A stretch of DNA of 64,000 nt, taken from Vibrio rhodolitus. GTDB lineage: Bacteria > Pseudomonadota > Gammaproteobacteria > Enterobacterales > Vibrionaceae. The notes under the pieces were generated by a model. The model was given only the letters and a program-made list of their open reading frames with translations, was not told the DNA's origin and ran no database searches. This document shows positions 37,168 through 46,574 of the stretch, one piece after another. The stretch covers positions 1 through 64,000 of the forward strand of contig NZ_QLYZ01000006.1 of the NCBI RefSeq assembly GCF_003350325.1, written 5' to 3'. Each line of letters begins with the position of its first letter. Position 1 is the stretch's first letter. Made by a program: the position numbers and the translations under genes.

Positions 37168-39465
37168 ATGTGCACCAAACATGAAGCATGCCGTGCAAAT
37201 AAAACGGCAGCAAATCCAAGCCAAGCTGGCTCATGTGCGAGCCCGAAAATTACTAGCATCAAAATGGCAAGCGTAGCAACTACAGACACCGATTGTTGCT
37301 CAAGTTCAACTTGTGGCAGTGGCTCAGATCCAACCGATGAGGAAAGCGACTCCGGTCTGCAAGCTCACTTTAGTCATAGTTGGAAAATTAATGGCATGGA
37401 CTGTCCATCTTGCGCCCGCAAGGTTGAAACGGCAGTGAATAAAATCTCAGGTATTACTGAAGCCAAGGTGCTGTTTGCCACCGAAAAACTGATCGTGAAA
37501 TCCAATGACGCCTCTATTGCTGCTTTGGTTGAACAAACTATTTTAGATACTGGCTTTACCTTCAGCTCACCCAATCAAAAATCTAATCAAGCTAAACCGA
37601 CAGGCTGGTTACCCATTATCAAGCAAAATGGGCAAATCATTGCGATCGCCGCTGCGATGGCATTTGCAGGTTTAATTAAACCTTATCAGCCACAACTGAG
37701 CGAATGGCTGTTTATTCTTACCTGTTTGGTTGGTCTCTATCCGATTGCAAAAAAAGCCCTCTCTTTAGCCAAATCGGGCACGCCATTTGCGATTGAAACC
37801 CTGATGAGTGTCGCGGCAATCGGCGCATTGTACTTAGGTGAGAGTGTCGAAGCTGCGATGGTACTCTTGCTGTTTTTGATTGGTGAGCGTCTAGAAGCCT
37901 TTGCCGCCTCTCGGGCGCGTAGTGGCGTACAAGCGTTAATGGAATTAGTTCCTGAAACCGCAACCAAAATTGTTGATGGTCAGCGGATTGAAGTCTCTGC
38001 CAGTGAGCTAAATCTTGGCGATGTGATTGAAGTTGCGCCTGGGGCTCGATTACCTGCTGATGGTAAAATTAACGCCGGTGCGGCAAGTTTTGATGAGAGT
38101 GCTCTTACCGGCGAGTCGATTCCAGTTGAGCGCTTTGCCAATGAATCAGTGATGGCAGGCGCTGTGGTAGTCGATAAAGTGGTGCGCTTAACCATCACTT
38201 CGCGCCAAGGTGAAAATGCTATCGACAGAATTCTCCATCTGATCGAAGAAGCTGAATCACGTAAGGCGCCGCTAGAGCGATTTTTAGACCGCTTCAGCCG
38301 TTGGTATACCCCTTTAATGATGTTGGTCTCATTGCTGGTCATCATAATCCCACCACTGCTGTTTGCTCAGCCTTGGGAAACTTGGGTTTATCGTGGTTTG
38401 GCATTACTGTTGATTGCTTGTCCTTGCGCGCTTGTGATTTCAACGCCTGCGGCAATTACCTCAGGGCTAGCTGCTGCCGCGCGTCGTGGTGCCTTGATTA
38501 AAGGTGGCGCAGCGTTAGAGCAGCTTGGGCATGTTCAAACGGTGGCGTTTGATAAAACCGGTACTTTAACCAAGGGCAAACCGGAAGTAACCGATGTAGT
38601 GACCGCTGCCGGAGTTGATGAGACTTGGTTACTCAAACACATTGCGGCGATTGAAGTGGGTTCGAGTCATCCGCTGGCTAGCTCACTAGTGAAACACGCA
38701 GAAGATAAAGGGATTGAGTTACCCGAAGCCAGTGACAAACAAGCGCTGATTGGTAGCGGCATTCAAGGGATTATTGATGGTGAGCTATTTCGCGCGCTGG
38801 CTCCAAGCAAACTGGGCTTTGAGCTTGACGCTGAGTTAGCTAGCCGCATTGCCAAACTAGAAGATCAAGGTAAAACCGTGATTGTGGCACTCAAACAAAA
38901 CCAAGTGCTAGGTTTGATCGCGTGGCAAGATACATTACGTGAAGACGCCAAACAGGCAGTGAAAGCGCTTAAAGTTCTCGGAATTAACGCTATCATGCTT
39001 ACTGGTGATAACCCGCGCAGTGCATCGGCGATTAGCGCGCAAATCGACATTGATTTTCAAGCCAGCTTGTTACCACAAGACAAAGTGCATTATGTTGAGC
39101 AGTTATCGTCGCGCAATAATGTAGCGATGGTTGGCGATGGTATTAATGATGCGCCAGCTATGAAGGCGGCGAGTATCGGCATTGCAATGGGCGGCGGAAC
39201 GGATGTGGCACTGGAAACTGCGGATGCAGCGATTACGCACAACCGTTTGGTCGAACTGGCAGCGATGATTGAGCTATCTCGTGCAACGCTGAGCAATATT
39301 CGCCAAAACATCGCGCTGGCGCTGGGATTAAAAGGGGTCTTTTTAGTCACCAGTTTATTGGGTATTACCGGGCTTTGGGTCGCGGTACTGGCTGATAGCG
39401 GCGCGACAGCGATAGTGACTTTAAACGCATTGCGTTTGTTGAAGTTTGAAAGTAAGCAAGACTAA
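37168..39465 (+). CDS. zntA: Zinc/cadmium/lead-exporting P1B-type ATPase ZntA
   Basis: The 765-residue heavy-metal exporter has a Cys-rich N-terminal extension (Cys 2, 8, 23, 43, 44, 49), a heavy-metal-associated domain with G-M-D-C-P-S-C (C79, C82), the membrane metal site C418-P419-C420, the phosphorylated Asp462 in D-K-T-G-T-L-T, the S-S-H-P-L-A motif of the ATP-binding domain, and G-D-G-I-N-D-A-P. The CPC motif and the promoter both indicate Zn/Cd/Pb export. The ATG at 37168 has an AGGAG site 8 bases upstream; an in-frame TTG 18 bases earlier was rejected. It is slightly longer than E. coli ZntA (732), mainly because of the N-terminal extension. Confidence 0.95.
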   Translation: MCTKHEACRANKTAANPSQAGSCASPKITSIKMASVATTDTDCCSSSTCGSGSDPTDEESDSGLQAHFSHSWKINGMDCPSCARKVETAVNKISGITEAKVLFATEKLIVKSNDASIAALVEQTILDTGFTFSSPNQKSNQAKPTGWLPIIKQNGQIIAIAAAMAFAGLIKPYQPQLSEWLFILTCLVGLYPIAKKALSLAKSGTPFAIETLMSVAAIGALYLGESVEAAMVLLLFLIGERLEAFAASRARSGVQALMELVPETATKIVDGQRIEVSASELNLGDVIEVAPGARLPADGKINAGAASFDESALTGESIPVERFANESVMAGAVVVDKVVRLTITSRQGENAIDRILHLIEEAESRKAPLERFLDRFSRWYTPLMMLVSLLVIIIPPLLFAQPWETWVYRGLALLLIACPCALVISTPAAITSGLAAAARRGALIKGGAALEQLGHVQTVAFDKTGTLTKGKPEVTDVVTAAGVDETWLLKHIAAIEVGSSHPLASSLVKHAEDKGIELPEASDKQALIGSGIQGIIDGELFRALAPSKLGFELDAELASRIAKLEDQGKTVIVALKQNQVLGLIAWQDTLREDAKQAVKALKVLGINAIMLTGDNPRSASAISAQIDIDFQASLLPQDKVHYVEQLSSRNNVAMVGDGINDAPAMKAASIGIAMGGGTDVALETADAAITHNRLVELAAMIELSRATLSNIRQNIALALGLKGVFLVTSLLGITGLWVAVLADSGATAIVTLNALRLLKFESKQD

Positions 39466-39490
39466 TTAAGCCTGCGAAGATTGAAAGCAA

Positions 39491-39529
39491 AAATAGCCGC
39501 TAAAGTTGATTTAGTGGCTATTCTTTTTT
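39491..39529 (+). terminator. Rho-independent terminator after zntA
   Basis: AATAGCCGCTAAA pairs with TTTAGTGGCTATT (one G-U) around GTTGA and is followed by CTTTTTT. Confidence 0.85.
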
Positions 39530-39612
39530 ATGCAATAAGAGGATGCTATGTGCAGTGTAATGTGATGCCAACCGTTTTTATGTGTAAGTTGGTGTCTTGT
39601 TACTTATTTATG

Positions 39613-39628
39613 TGTGATTTGTATCACT
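39613..39628 (+). promoter_or_regulatory. CRP site upstream of udp
   Basis: TGTGATTTGTATCACT matches the CRP consensus TGTGA-N6-TCACA in all but the last base, 96 bases upstream of the udp start. A weaker TGTGAGTTGGTTACAT lies at 39639-39654. The E. coli udp promoter also has two CRP sites that cooperate with the CytR repressor, so similar control is likely. Confidence 0.78.
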
Positions 39629-39723
39629 AAATATATAGTGTGAGTTGGTTACATTAACCACGTACCCAATGAATTTATAGATCGAGTGTGAACGCACAAC
39701 TCGACGTAATAAGGAGTTTTCTT

Positions 39724-40482
39724 ATGTCTCAAGCTGTATTCCATTTAGGTGTTACCGAAGCTGATCTTGCTGGTGCGACACTAGCTATCATTCCTGGTGA
39801 CCCGGCGCGTGTACAAAAAATTGCTGAGCAAATGGAGAACCCAGTATTTTTAGCTAGCCATCGCGAGTACACCCTTTACCGTGCAGAACTTGACGGTAAG
39901 CCAGTGATTGTTTGTTCAACTGGTATTGGTGGCCCATCAACGTCAATCGCGGTGGAAGAACTTGCTCAACTCGGTGTTCGTACCTTCCTACGTGTAGGTA
40001 CTACTGGCGCAATTCAACCGCATGTTAATGTCGGTGACATGATTGTAACTACAGGTTCTGTACGTCTTGATGGTGCAAGCTTGCACTTTGCGCCGATGGA
40101 GTTCCCTGCGGTAGCTGACTTTGAAGTCGCGACAGCCATGAAAGCTGCGGTAGAAGAGTCAGGTGCTACGGTACACATGGGCGTGACCGCATCAAGCGAT
40201 ACCTTCTACCCAGGTCAAGAGCGTTACGATACTTTTACTGGTCGAGTGGTTAAGCGTTTCCAAGGCTCTATGCAAGAGTGGCAAGATATGGGCGTACTAA
40301 ACTTCGAGATGGAGTCTGCGACCTTGCTAACCATGTGTGCAAGCTCAGGTCTAAAAGCGGGCTGTGTAGCTGGCGTTATTATCAATCGCACCCAGAAAGA
40401 GATCCCAGATCACGCGACACTAAAAGAGACAGAAGCACGCTCAATCAAAGTGGTGGTAGAAGCTGCGCGTAAGATGCTTTAG
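39724..40482 (+). CDS. udp: Uridine phosphorylase
   Basis: The 252-residue enzyme cleaves uridine to uracil and ribose-1-phosphate. It begins [15 protein letters not shown] and shows the PNP/UDP family motifs I-P-G-D-P-A-R-V near residue 22, the phosphate-binding R-V-G-T-T-G-A near residue 91, and the F-E-M-E-S-A-T-L region near 195. Length equals E. coli Udp (253). The ATG at 39724 has AAGGAG 8 bases upstream; an earlier in-frame start at 39688 was rejected. Confidence 0.96.
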   Translation: MSQAVFHLGVTEADLAGATLAIIPGDPARVQKIAEQMENPVFLASHREYTLYRAELDGKPVIVCSTGIGGPSTSIAVEELAQLGVRTFLRVGTTGAIQPHVNVGDMIVTTGSVRLDGASLHFAPMEFPAVADFEVATAMKAAVEESGATVHMGVTASSDTFYPGQERYDTFTGRVVKRFQGSMQEWQDMGVLNFEMESATLLTMCASSGLKAGCVAGVIINRTQKEIPDHATLKETEARSIKVVVEAARKML

Positions 40483-40549
40483 CTCGTTATCGATTGATTG
40501 TTCAGCGTCAGTGGGTTTTAGAGCGATAAACACCGACGGATGCGAATAA

Positions 40550-40589
40550 AAAATCCCCAACTCTGGTCGTCAGCGTTGGGGATTTTTTT
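40550..40589. terminator. Rho-independent terminator between udp and the DUF1456 gene
   Basis: AAATCCCCAAC pairs with GTTGGGGATTT around a 13-base loop, with A and T runs on both sides, so it can stop transcription from both convergent genes. Confidence 0.88.
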
Positions 40590-40598
40590 GTCTGCTAG

Positions 40599-41078
40599 TT
40601 AACCTGCGAACTCAACTGAGTCTGGACGCTGGGTAAATTGCACACCGTTTAAAAAATCGCACAGCAATTCATCGCTGCACTCTTTGTAGTTCTTATTGTT
40701 CGGCTTACGGAAGTAGGCTCCAATTTCATATTTGCTTAGGCTAACGCCCATTAGCTCAAGTGCATCCAACACATCTTCATTCTTCATGTTCAGCGCGATA
40801 CGCAGCTTCATAAAGATCATATTATTAGTCAGTTGCTGTTCTGGTTTTGGCTGCTCACCCTCTTTTTTACCGCGTTTTAGGTTGATAAAACCGTTTAAGA
40901 ACACCGCGAGCTCTTTGTCTTTCATCTTAGTGAAAGACTTGTCGTTGTCCGCTTTTAGCCAGTTATTGACCTTATCGTGGGCAACGTTGGTGTCAGCTTG
41001 TTCAAACGCTTTGATAATTTGCGCATTTTTAAGGTTTAGCGCGTGTTGGATACGACGCAAAATTTCGTTATTAGTCAA
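40599..41078 (-). CDS. DUF1456 family protein (YehS-like)
   Basis: The 159-residue cytosolic protein is built of two similar halves of about 70 residues, each starting L-T-N-N-x-I (N-terminus, and about residue 83), followed by a helical pattern with an L-N-x-K-N or L-N-M-K-N-E core and a C-terminal F-L-N-G motif, as in the DUF1456 family (E. coli YehS). The function is unknown. Only TTG starts are available: the chosen one at 41078 gives the family N-terminus; another at 41111, behind GAGG, would add 11 residues. Confidence in the start is therefore moderate. Confidence 0.78.
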   Translation of the reverse strand: MTNNEILRRIQHALNLKNAQIIKAFEQADTNVAHDKVNNWLKADNDKSFTKMKDKELAVFLNGFINLKRGKKEGEQPKPEQQLTNNMIFMKLRIALNMKNEDVLDALELMGVSLSKYEIGAYFRKPNNKNYKECSDELLCDFLNGVQFTQRPDSVEFAG

Positions 41079-41182
41079 AAGGGATCCCAATTCAGCAGTT
41101 CGCCGAGGCAATCAAGCCTCGAGCGGAAATATCGATATGGGCGCGACTCTACCAGAGAAAGCTACCAACCAACAGTTTTACA

Positions 41183-42025
41183 TTAGCGGGCAGTATGGAT
41201 TTCTGTCTGCCACTGCTGAGAGTCGGTGCTTGGCAAAGGCTGATAAAGGCTTTGCGTGATGTCAGAAAGCATATCATCGTAAACTTGTGCGATAAGATGC
41301 GAGACATCTGTGGTTAAGCGATATAACTCACCTTGCTCAAGATTGATGTTGTCGCAGGCAATAAGTTTATCTAGCGAGTCCAAAACTCCGACTCCAAGCG
41401 GTGAACGAATAGGTAAAGTGCTGATTAGGCTCAATTGGTGCAGCTTATGACGAATTTTATCGCTGTAGTATTTGACGCGCATTTCACCAACAGGTTGATC
41501 GACTTCCTGAATGCAAATCCTCAGTTGGGTTAGCACTTCCATGCTATCGAGAACTTGTTGCCAGTTCATATGGTATTCATTGCTCAGATCTTCTCTGCCT
41601 GATTCGAGTAACCAAGCCAGAGCAATATCGTCAATCAGGAACATGCAATGGCGTATTGCCGTGCCATGAACTCTCTGATTACGCGCGAAGGAACGTTGCT
41701 GCCAGTCACTACTTAGTCCTTTGAGTTTTAGCTGTAGTACACGAAACATCGGTTTGTTGTCGTAAGTGGCTAAGCCAATCAACTTGCTTGATTCAAGTTC
41801 AAGTTCTTCTTCTAACTGTTTGGCAACGTAGTTGTCACTGGAAACATCTGCGTTGGCGATCGCATGGTGAGTGAAAGCGCGATGACGACGGCATAGCTCC
41901 ATAACCAGTCTCAGTGAGACGATTTGCTGATAGTTGCGTTGATGTGATTGCGAGCGAACGCGTGAATAGTGATAGAGCAGAGCGAGTATCAGGACCGATA
42001 CTGACATTGAAACAATAACAAACAT
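41183..42025 (-). CDS. Hypothetical membrane-anchored helical protein
   Basis: I do not recognise this 280-residue protein. It has one N-terminal membrane segment (residues 4-20), then a region predicted from its composition to be almost all helix, with many His, Arg, Gln and Leu and no clear catalytic motif. The stretch L-R-L-V-M-E-L-C-R-R-H-R-A-F at residues 38-51 resembles the opening helix of nitrate/nitrite-sensing-type domains (E-L-Q-R-E-R-G), but this is only a suggestion. There is no signalling or output domain. It lies between the DUF1456 gene and metG on the same strand. Confidence 0.65.
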   Translation of the reverse strand: MFVIVSMSVSVLILALLYHYSRVRSQSHQRNYQQIVSLRLVMELCRRHRAFTHHAIANADVSSDNYVAKQLEEELELESSKLIGLATYDNKPMFRVLQLKLKGLSSDWQQRSFARNQRVHGTAIRHCMFLIDDIALAWLLESGREDLSNEYHMNWQQVLDSMEVLTQLRICIQEVDQPVGEMRVKYYSDKIRHKLHQLSLISTLPIRSPLGVGVLDSLDKLIACDNINLEQGELYRLTTDVSHLIAQVYDDMLSDITQSLYQPLPSTDSQQWQTEIHTAR

Positions 42026-42173
42026 GGCGACTCCTTGCTGTTTGCGGGCTTACTCAGCTAGAGCAGTATCAATGCCAAAGATTAATTATTTAAATATCAA
42101 TTATTTAAGTTTTATTGCAATGCGGGGTTGTGCCAAGTTGGTGCAAGCTTTCACCAATCGGGGGAGGGTGGAT

Positions 42174-42200
42174 AAAAAAATCCCCGCCGAAGCGAGGATT
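42174..42200 (-). terminator. Rho-independent terminator after metG
   Basis: On the minus strand AATCCTCGC pairs with GCGGGGATT (with G-U) around a TTCG tetraloop, followed by a T run. Confidence 0.88.
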
Positions 42201-42232
42201 TTACTAAAGCGATTGTCTTGTCAGCAAAAAGC

Positions 42233-44299
42233 TTACATTACACGCATGCCAGGTTGAGCACCTTCGTGTGGCTCAAGGATCCATAGATCAGCGCCACCAG
42301 GACCTGCTGCTAGGATCATGCCTTCAGACATACCAAACTTCATCTTACGAGGTTTAAGGTTAGCGACAACAACCGTTAGTTTACCTACTAGGTCTTCTGG
42401 GTTGTAGGCAGCTTTAATGCCTGAGAATACTTGGCGCATTTCACCACCGATATCCAATTGGAATTTCAGTAGTTTGTCTGCTTTTGGCACTGCTTCACAA
42501 GAAACGATTTTCGCGATACGTAGGTCAACTTTCGCAAATGCATCAAACTCAATTTCTTCTGCGATTGGGTCTTTGCTTAGCTCAGTTTCAGTTTTCGCTG
42601 CTTCTGCTTTCTCTTTTGCTGCCATTTCTGCTGCTGCGTCTTCTTTTGATGCTTCGATCATCGCTTCGATGTTCTTAGGATCAATACGGTTGAACAGAGC
42701 TTTAAACGCCGTGATTTCGTGAGCGGTTAGTGGCGCAGCAATACCTTCCCAAGTTAGTTCTTGGTTTAGGAACGCTTCAGTACGAGCCGCAAGTGCTGGC
42801 ATTACTGGTTTTAGGTAAGTCATCAGAACGCGGAATAGGTTGATACCTACCGAACAGATTTCTTGAAGTTCCTGATCTTTGCCTTCTTCTTTTGCCACAA
42901 CCCAAGGTGCTTTTTCATCAACGTATTGGTTTGCTTTGTCAGCCAATGCGGTGATTTCACGAATCGCACGGCCAAATTCGCGAGTTTCGTAAAGCTCAGC
43001 AATGCGATCTGCTGCTGCAACGAATTCGTTGTATAGCTCAGGCTCTGCGAAGTTTTCAGCCAGTTTGCCTTCAAAACGTTTAGTAATGAAGCCAGCGTTA
43101 CGTGATGCTAGGTTAACAATCTTGTTTACTACGTCAGCGTTTACACGTTGAGAGAAGTCTTCAAGGTTAAGGTCTAGGTCATCAATACGGCTGTTTAGTT
43201 TTGCCGCGTAGTAGTAACGTAGACATTCTGGGTCTAGGTGATTTAGGTAGGTGCTTGCTTTTACAAACGTACCTTTCGACTTAGACATTTTCGCGCCGTT
43301 TACCGTTACGTAGCCGTGAACGAATACGTTGTTTGGCTTACGGAAACCGCTGCCTTCTAGCATTGCAGGCCAGAATAGGCTGTGGAAGTAAACGATGTCT
43401 TTACCGATGAAGTGGTATAGCTCAGTTGTGCTGTCTTTCTTCCAGTATTCGTCGAAATCTAGACCTTCAGTTTTGTCACATAGGTTCTTAAATGAAGCCA
43501 TGTAGCCAACAGGTGCATCTAGCCATACGTAGAAGAATTTGTTTTCTTCACCTGGGATTTCAAAGCCAAAGTATGGTGCATCACGTGAGATATCCCACTG
43601 TTGCAGACCAGACTCAAACCATTCTTGCATCTTGTTCGCAGTTTCAGATTGTAGCGAGCCTGAGCGAGTCCACTCTTGTAGCATGCTTTCAAACTGAGGT
43701 AGGTCGAAGAAGAAGTGCTCAGAATCTTTCATGATAGGTGTTGCGCCAGACACTGCTGATTTTGGATTAATCAGTTCAGTTGGGCTGTACGTTTCACCAC
43801 AGTTATCACAGTTGTCACCGTATTGGTCTTCAGACTTACACTTAGGGCAAGTACCTTTAACAAAACGGTCTGGTAGGAACATCTCTTTTTCTGGGTCAAA
43901 CAGCTGAGAGATCGTACGGCTAGAAATAAAGCCGTTTTTCTTCAGTTGTAGGTAGATGTGAGACGCCAGCTCGCGGTTCTCTTCTGAGTGCGTGCTGTGG
44001 TAGTTATCAAAACTGATATCGAAGCCAGCGAAGTCTTTTTGGTGCTCTTCGCTTACTGCTGCGATCATCTCTTCTGGAGAGATACCCATCTGTTGAGCTT
44101 TAAGCATGATCGGCGTGCCGTGAGCGTCGTCAGCACAGATGAAGTTTACAGTGTTGCCACGTAGGCGTTGGTAACGAACCCAGATGTCAGCTTGGATATG
44201 CTCAAGCATATGACCTAGGTGGATCGAACCGTTAGCGTACGGAAGGGCACAAGTTACCAGCATTTTCCTTGCAGGAAAGTTTCTTGGATCGTTTGCCAT
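42233..44299 (-). CDS. metG: Methionine-tRNA ligase
   Basis: The 688-residue class I aminoacyl-tRNA synthetase has the HIGH-type motif [10 protein letters not shown] near residue 23, a zinc knuckle C-P-K-C and C-D-N-C around residues 146-162, the KMSKS motif (A-K-M-S-K-S-K-G) near 337, an anticodon-binding domain, and the C-terminal tRNA-binding dimerisation domain ([14 protein letters not shown]) from about residue 590. Length is close to E. coli MetG (677). It is divergent from apbC, as in E. coli. Confidence 0.97.
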   Translation of the reverse strand: MANDPRNFPARKMLVTCALPYANGSIHLGHMLEHIQADIWVRYQRLRGNTVNFICADDAHGTPIMLKAQQMGISPEEMIAAVSEEHQKDFAGFDISFDNYHSTHSEENRELASHIYLQLKKNGFISSRTISQLFDPEKEMFLPDRFVKGTCPKCKSEDQYGDNCDNCGETYSPTELINPKSAVSGATPIMKDSEHFFFDLPQFESMLQEWTRSGSLQSETANKMQEWFESGLQQWDISRDAPYFGFEIPGEENKFFYVWLDAPVGYMASFKNLCDKTEGLDFDEYWKKDSTTELYHFIGKDIVYFHSLFWPAMLEGSGFRKPNNVFVHGYVTVNGAKMSKSKGTFVKASTYLNHLDPECLRYYYAAKLNSRIDDLDLNLEDFSQRVNADVVNKIVNLASRNAGFITKRFEGKLAENFAEPELYNEFVAAADRIAELYETREFGRAIREITALADKANQYVDEKAPWVVAKEEGKDQELQEICSVGINLFRVLMTYLKPVMPALAARTEAFLNQELTWEGIAAPLTAHEITAFKALFNRIDPKNIEAMIEASKEDAAAEMAAKEKAEAAKTETELSKDPIAEEIEFDAFAKVDLRIAKIVSCEAVPKADKLLKFQLDIGGEMRQVFSGIKAAYNPEDLVGKLTVVVANLKPRKMKFGMSEGMILAAGPGGADLWILEPHEGAQPGMRVM

Positions 44300-44458
44300 A
44301 CTTAATATTCGCTTTTCTCGATAGGTACAAAAAAATAGAGACTAATACTACCTGATCCAAACAGCGACTCCAAGGAGTCAAAACCGCATTCCCCCAGTTT
44401 TTTCAGGGTTCTGTATCGGCGGCTCGAATGCTACGATGGGAGAGATAAAGGAGGACTT

Positions 44459-45532
44459 ATGCGTCAGTTCAATTCCAAACAAGATTTTTGCGATTGGCTT
44501 AGCCAATATGAACACCACTCTGTGATTCAAAACTGGGCGTCAACGCCGGGTATCGTTAGTGTCGATGCCGAGGGCTTTTTCGATATTAAACTGCCTTATG
44601 CAGCGAATCAGCTTGTCACAGATATTGATGAGTGGATTCAAGCTCAGCAGCAAAGCCAAGCGGTAGCAAAGTTTAACTATCGCATTGGTGTGCAAGTAAA
44701 AACTCTGGTTAACCATCTAGGCAGTTCGGTCAAAGGGGTGAAGAACATCATCGCGGTGACCTCGGCGAAAGGTGGCGTTGGTAAATCGACCACGTCAGTA
44801 AACTTAGCGCTAGCAATTTCACGCAGCGGGGCGAAAGTGGGTTTGCTGGATGCCGATATCTATGGTCCTTCGGTACCGATGATGATCGGTCAAATCGAAG
44901 CGCAACCAGAGGTGCGAGATAATAAGTGGATGCAACCGGTTGAAGCGCACGGCATCTACACACATTCGATTGGCTATTTGGTTTCGAAAGATGAAGCCAC
45001 AATTTGGCGCGGTCCTATGGCGGCCAAGGCACTAGCGCAACTACTGAATGAAACCGACTGGCCGGATTTAGACTACTTGGTGATCGATATGCCGCCGGGC
45101 ACAGGGGATATACAACTGAGCCTTGCTCAGCAAATCCCTGTAACAGGCGCGTTGATTGTGACCACGCCGCAAGATCTTGCCTTAGCCGATGCGCGCAAAG
45201 GGGCGGCGATGTTCGATAAAGTGAGCATTCCATTGGTCGGGCTGGTGGAAAATATGAGCTACCACATTTGTAGTAACTGCGGTCATCAAGAACATATCTT
45301 TGGTACGGGTGGCGCGGAGAAAATGTCAACGGAATATAACCTGGATTTATTGGGACAAATACCACTGGATATTCATCTGCGTGAAGATATTGATGCAGGT
45401 TGTCCAACCGTTGCCGCTCGTCCTGATTCAGTGCACAGCAAACAGTATCTGGAACTGGCAGAAGCGGTGTGTGCTCGCCTATATTGGCGTGGGGACGTGC
45501 AACCGGACGCCATCAATATCACCATGCTATAA
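44459..45532 (+). CDS. apbC: Iron-sulfur cluster carrier protein ApbC (Mrp)
   Basis: The 357-residue P-loop ATPase carries and transfers 4Fe-4S clusters. It has an N-terminal MIP18-like part (residues about 1-80), the deviant Walker A S-A-K-G-G-V-G-K-S-T-T near residue 102, and the cluster-binding C-S-N-C pair near residue 271. Length is close to E. coli ApbC/Mrp (369). A strong AGGAGG ribosome site precedes the ATG. It is divergent from metG. Confidence 0.95.
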   Translation: MRQFNSKQDFCDWLSQYEHHSVIQNWASTPGIVSVDAEGFFDIKLPYAANQLVTDIDEWIQAQQQSQAVAKFNYRIGVQVKTLVNHLGSSVKGVKNIIAVTSAKGGVGKSTTSVNLALAISRSGAKVGLLDADIYGPSVPMMIGQIEAQPEVRDNKWMQPVEAHGIYTHSIGYLVSKDEATIWRGPMAAKALAQLLNETDWPDLDYLVIDMPPGTGDIQLSLAQQIPVTGALIVTTPQDLALADARKGAAMFDKVSIPLVGLVENMSYHICSNCGHQEHIFGTGGAEKMSTEYNLDLLGQIPLDIHLREDIDAGCPTVAARPDSVHSKQYLELAEAVCARLYWRGDVQPDAINITML

Positions 45533-45761
45533 ACCTATTTGCGTATCACGTTTAGCTGGGCTTATTCTGGCTAAACGTTTGCTCGCTTATTGCTTATTCC
45601 ATTTAGTGTCGAAAGAAGAATTAATCTATTACTTTCTGGTATCTCTCGGACGATCTCCCTATAATCAGGCAGTTTAATTTGGCTCTGCTAACCTTTCCAT
45701 GCCAAACTTTTAGCAGGTCACAGATCACCAATCACCAATCAATTCATCGGGTGCAAGAATA

Positions 45762-46403
45762 ATGTCTGATAATAATCAATGTGTAATCGTCGGTATTGCT
45801 GGCGCTTCAGCTTCTGGTAAGAGCTTAATCGCAAGCACTATTTACAATGAACTTCGTGAGAAGGTAGGCGATCATCAAATTGGTGTGATTACGGAAGATT
45901 GCTATTACAACGACCAGACTCATCTGAGCATGGAAGAGCGTGTAAAAACCAACTATGACCACCCGAATGCACTGGATCACGACTTACTGTGTGATCACCT
46001 AGAGAAGCTTGTTAAAGGCGAAGCGGTTGAAGTGCCTGAGTACAGCTACTCAGAACATACTCGTACAGCAAACACCACAACAATGACGCCGAAAAAAGTG
46101 ATCATTCTTGAAGGTATTTTGCTTCTAACAGATCCACGTCTGCGTAAGCTTTGCCACGCGACCGTGTTTATGGATACTCCACTTGATATCTGTCTACTGC
46201 GTCGTGTTAAGCGTGACGTAGAAGAGCGTGGTCGTACGATGGAATCGGTACTGAAACAGTACCAAGAAACTGTTCGTCCAATGTTTATGCAGTTTATCGA
46301 ACCATCTAAGCAATACGCAGACATCATCGTTCCTCGCGGTGGTAAAAACCGTATCGCGATTGATGTTCTAAAAGCACACATTGCTAAGCTTCTGAAATCT
46401 TAA
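45762..46403 (+). CDS. udk: Uridine kinase
   Basis: The 213-residue enzyme phosphorylates uridine and cytidine. It has the P-loop G-A-S-A-S-G-K-S near residue 15, the D-C-Y-Y-N motif near residue 46, and the family R-R-V-K-R-D near 149. Length equals E. coli Udk (213). It has its own terminator. The 229 bases upstream show no special element. Confidence 0.96.
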   Translation: MSDNNQCVIVGIAGASASGKSLIASTIYNELREKVGDHQIGVITEDCYYNDQTHLSMEERVKTNYDHPNALDHDLLCDHLEKLVKGEAVEVPEYSYSEHTRTANTTTMTPKKVIILEGILLLTDPRLRKLCHATVFMDTPLDICLLRRVKRDVEERGRTMESVLKQYQETVRPMFMQFIEPSKQYADIIVPRGGKNRIAIDVLKAHIAKLLKS

Positions 46404-46441
46404 CGTAATTCTGATTTTCGAAACTTTATTTTTTTCTAGAT

Positions 46442-46471
46442 AAGTGGCACTTTAGGTGCCACTTTCTTTTT
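46442..46471 (+). terminator. Rho-independent terminator after udk
   Basis: AAGTGGCAC pairs with GTGCCACTT around TTTAG, followed by TCTTTTT. Confidence 0.85.
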
Positions 46472-46574
46472 GCTGCAAGATAATCGTTTTTGTACTATTT
46501 TTGCGCTAAACCATTATACTTTCAGTAAACTTTCCCAATATCGCCGCTAGGCAGTCAAAGCAAGGACTCTGCTG

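Noticed and set aside
44459..45532. ApbC as a ParA-type partition or plasmid protein
   Set aside because: The deviant Walker A is shared, but the N-terminal MIP18-like part, the C-x2-C pair and the position opposite metG identify the iron-sulfur carrier.
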